DNA from: a virus
IMG/VR virus record: IMGVR_UViG_3300042526_000719
Location: 1-29,165 of that record
Length of the DNA: 29,165 nt
Strand: one strand, 5' to 3'
This document shows positions 29,034-29,165 of the stretch, piece after piece. Every line of letters begins with the position of its first letter. The first letter of the stretch is position 1. Position numbers and translations under genes: made by a program. The notes beneath the pieces were generated by a model. It was given only the letters and a program-made list of their open reading frames with translations. It was not told the origin of the DNA and did no database searches.

Positions 29034-29165
29034 ATGGCAAAAACAATATATAAAACAGATTCATACCCATATCAAGTATATACAGCTCTATTCACACAGA
29101 GTGGTGAAGAAGAAATAATTCGTATTGATACAGGTACTTTAACTGTTGGAGTAACGTATTCAATA
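29034..29165 (+). CDS. Partial unknown protein after the fibre gene
   Basis: An ATG at 29034 opens a frame of 44 codons to the right edge (starts MAKTIYKTDSYPYQVYTALF). It follows the fibre stop by 6 bases, in the same operon. It could be another fibre or a fibre-associated protein; too little is visible to assign it. Confidence 0.6.
   Translation, partial: MAKTIYKTDSYPYQVYTALFTQSGEEEIIRIDTGTLTVGVTYSI

Noticed and set aside
1-29165. CRISPR array, insertion sequence or integrase/att site
   Set aside because: No regularly spaced identical repeats with unique spacers, no transposase or recombinase frame and no terminal inverted repeats were seen.
1-29165. Stop-codon reassignment of the kind known in some crAss-like phages
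   Set aside because: The replication and fibre genes read through in the standard code with normal stops, and stop/start overlaps make sense for all three stop codons.

Overview
The window looks like part of a double-stranded DNA bacteriophage genome, most likely a phage of a Bacteroidota host. A complete phage replication set lies on the minus strand (base 14842 down to base 1) and a run of tail-fibre-like genes lies on the plus strand (24759 to the right edge). The DNA is AT-rich, most starts lack a Shine-Dalgarno sequence, and leaders are A/T-rich, often with a CCTAA-type motif. The combination of rIIA, rIIB, Toprim primase, DnaB-type helicase, family A polymerase, SF2 helicase, P-loop ATPase and flap nuclease, with replication and virion genes on opposite strands, is compatible with a crAss-like or related large phage. 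No terminase, portal or capsid gene is in view, so the assignment is inference.

Layout. 1-11772 (minus): a partial gene, 5'-3' exonuclease, rIIB-like, rIIA-like, endonuclease I-like resolvase, primase, ssDNA-binding protein and its neighbour, P-loop ATPase, DnaB-like helicase, a possible helicase partner, SF2 helicase and a small gene. Genes are tightly packed and many stop/start codons overlap. 11784-14842: a winged-helix protein, a membrane-anchored coiled-coil protein with a basic tail, and DNA polymerase. 14842-24172 (minus): an accessory region of mostly small unknown genes, with one spore-photoproduct-lyase-like radical SAM protein and one possible miniature kinase-fold protein. 24173-24758: a divergent intergenic region with two pairs of direct repeats. 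24759-29165 (plus): putative tail-fibre/receptor-binding genes, including a beta-solenoid protein built of 9-residue repeats.

The most unusual part is the accessory region. Six gaps (about 120 to 740 bases) interrupt an otherwise dense gene array. None carries a convincing ORF, but all hold nested complementary segments: long closing helices, three- and four-way junctions, and GNRA tetraloops that mostly read correctly on the minus strand. I read these as structured non-coding RNAs, possibly including a large ornate RNA of the GOLLD/ROOL kind at about 22250-22960, plus tRNA-like three-way junctions without a D arm. No canonical tRNA could be folded. All of this was done by eye, without covariance or folding calculations.

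Eight small genes absent from simple long-ORF lists were found by reading the gaps: 14842-15018, 15015-15149, 15446-15604, 17610-17780, 18656-18832, 21149-21325, 25853-26029 and the partial gene 29034-29165. Several starts were moved inward because the first in-frame codon is TTG or overlaps the upstream gene too far.
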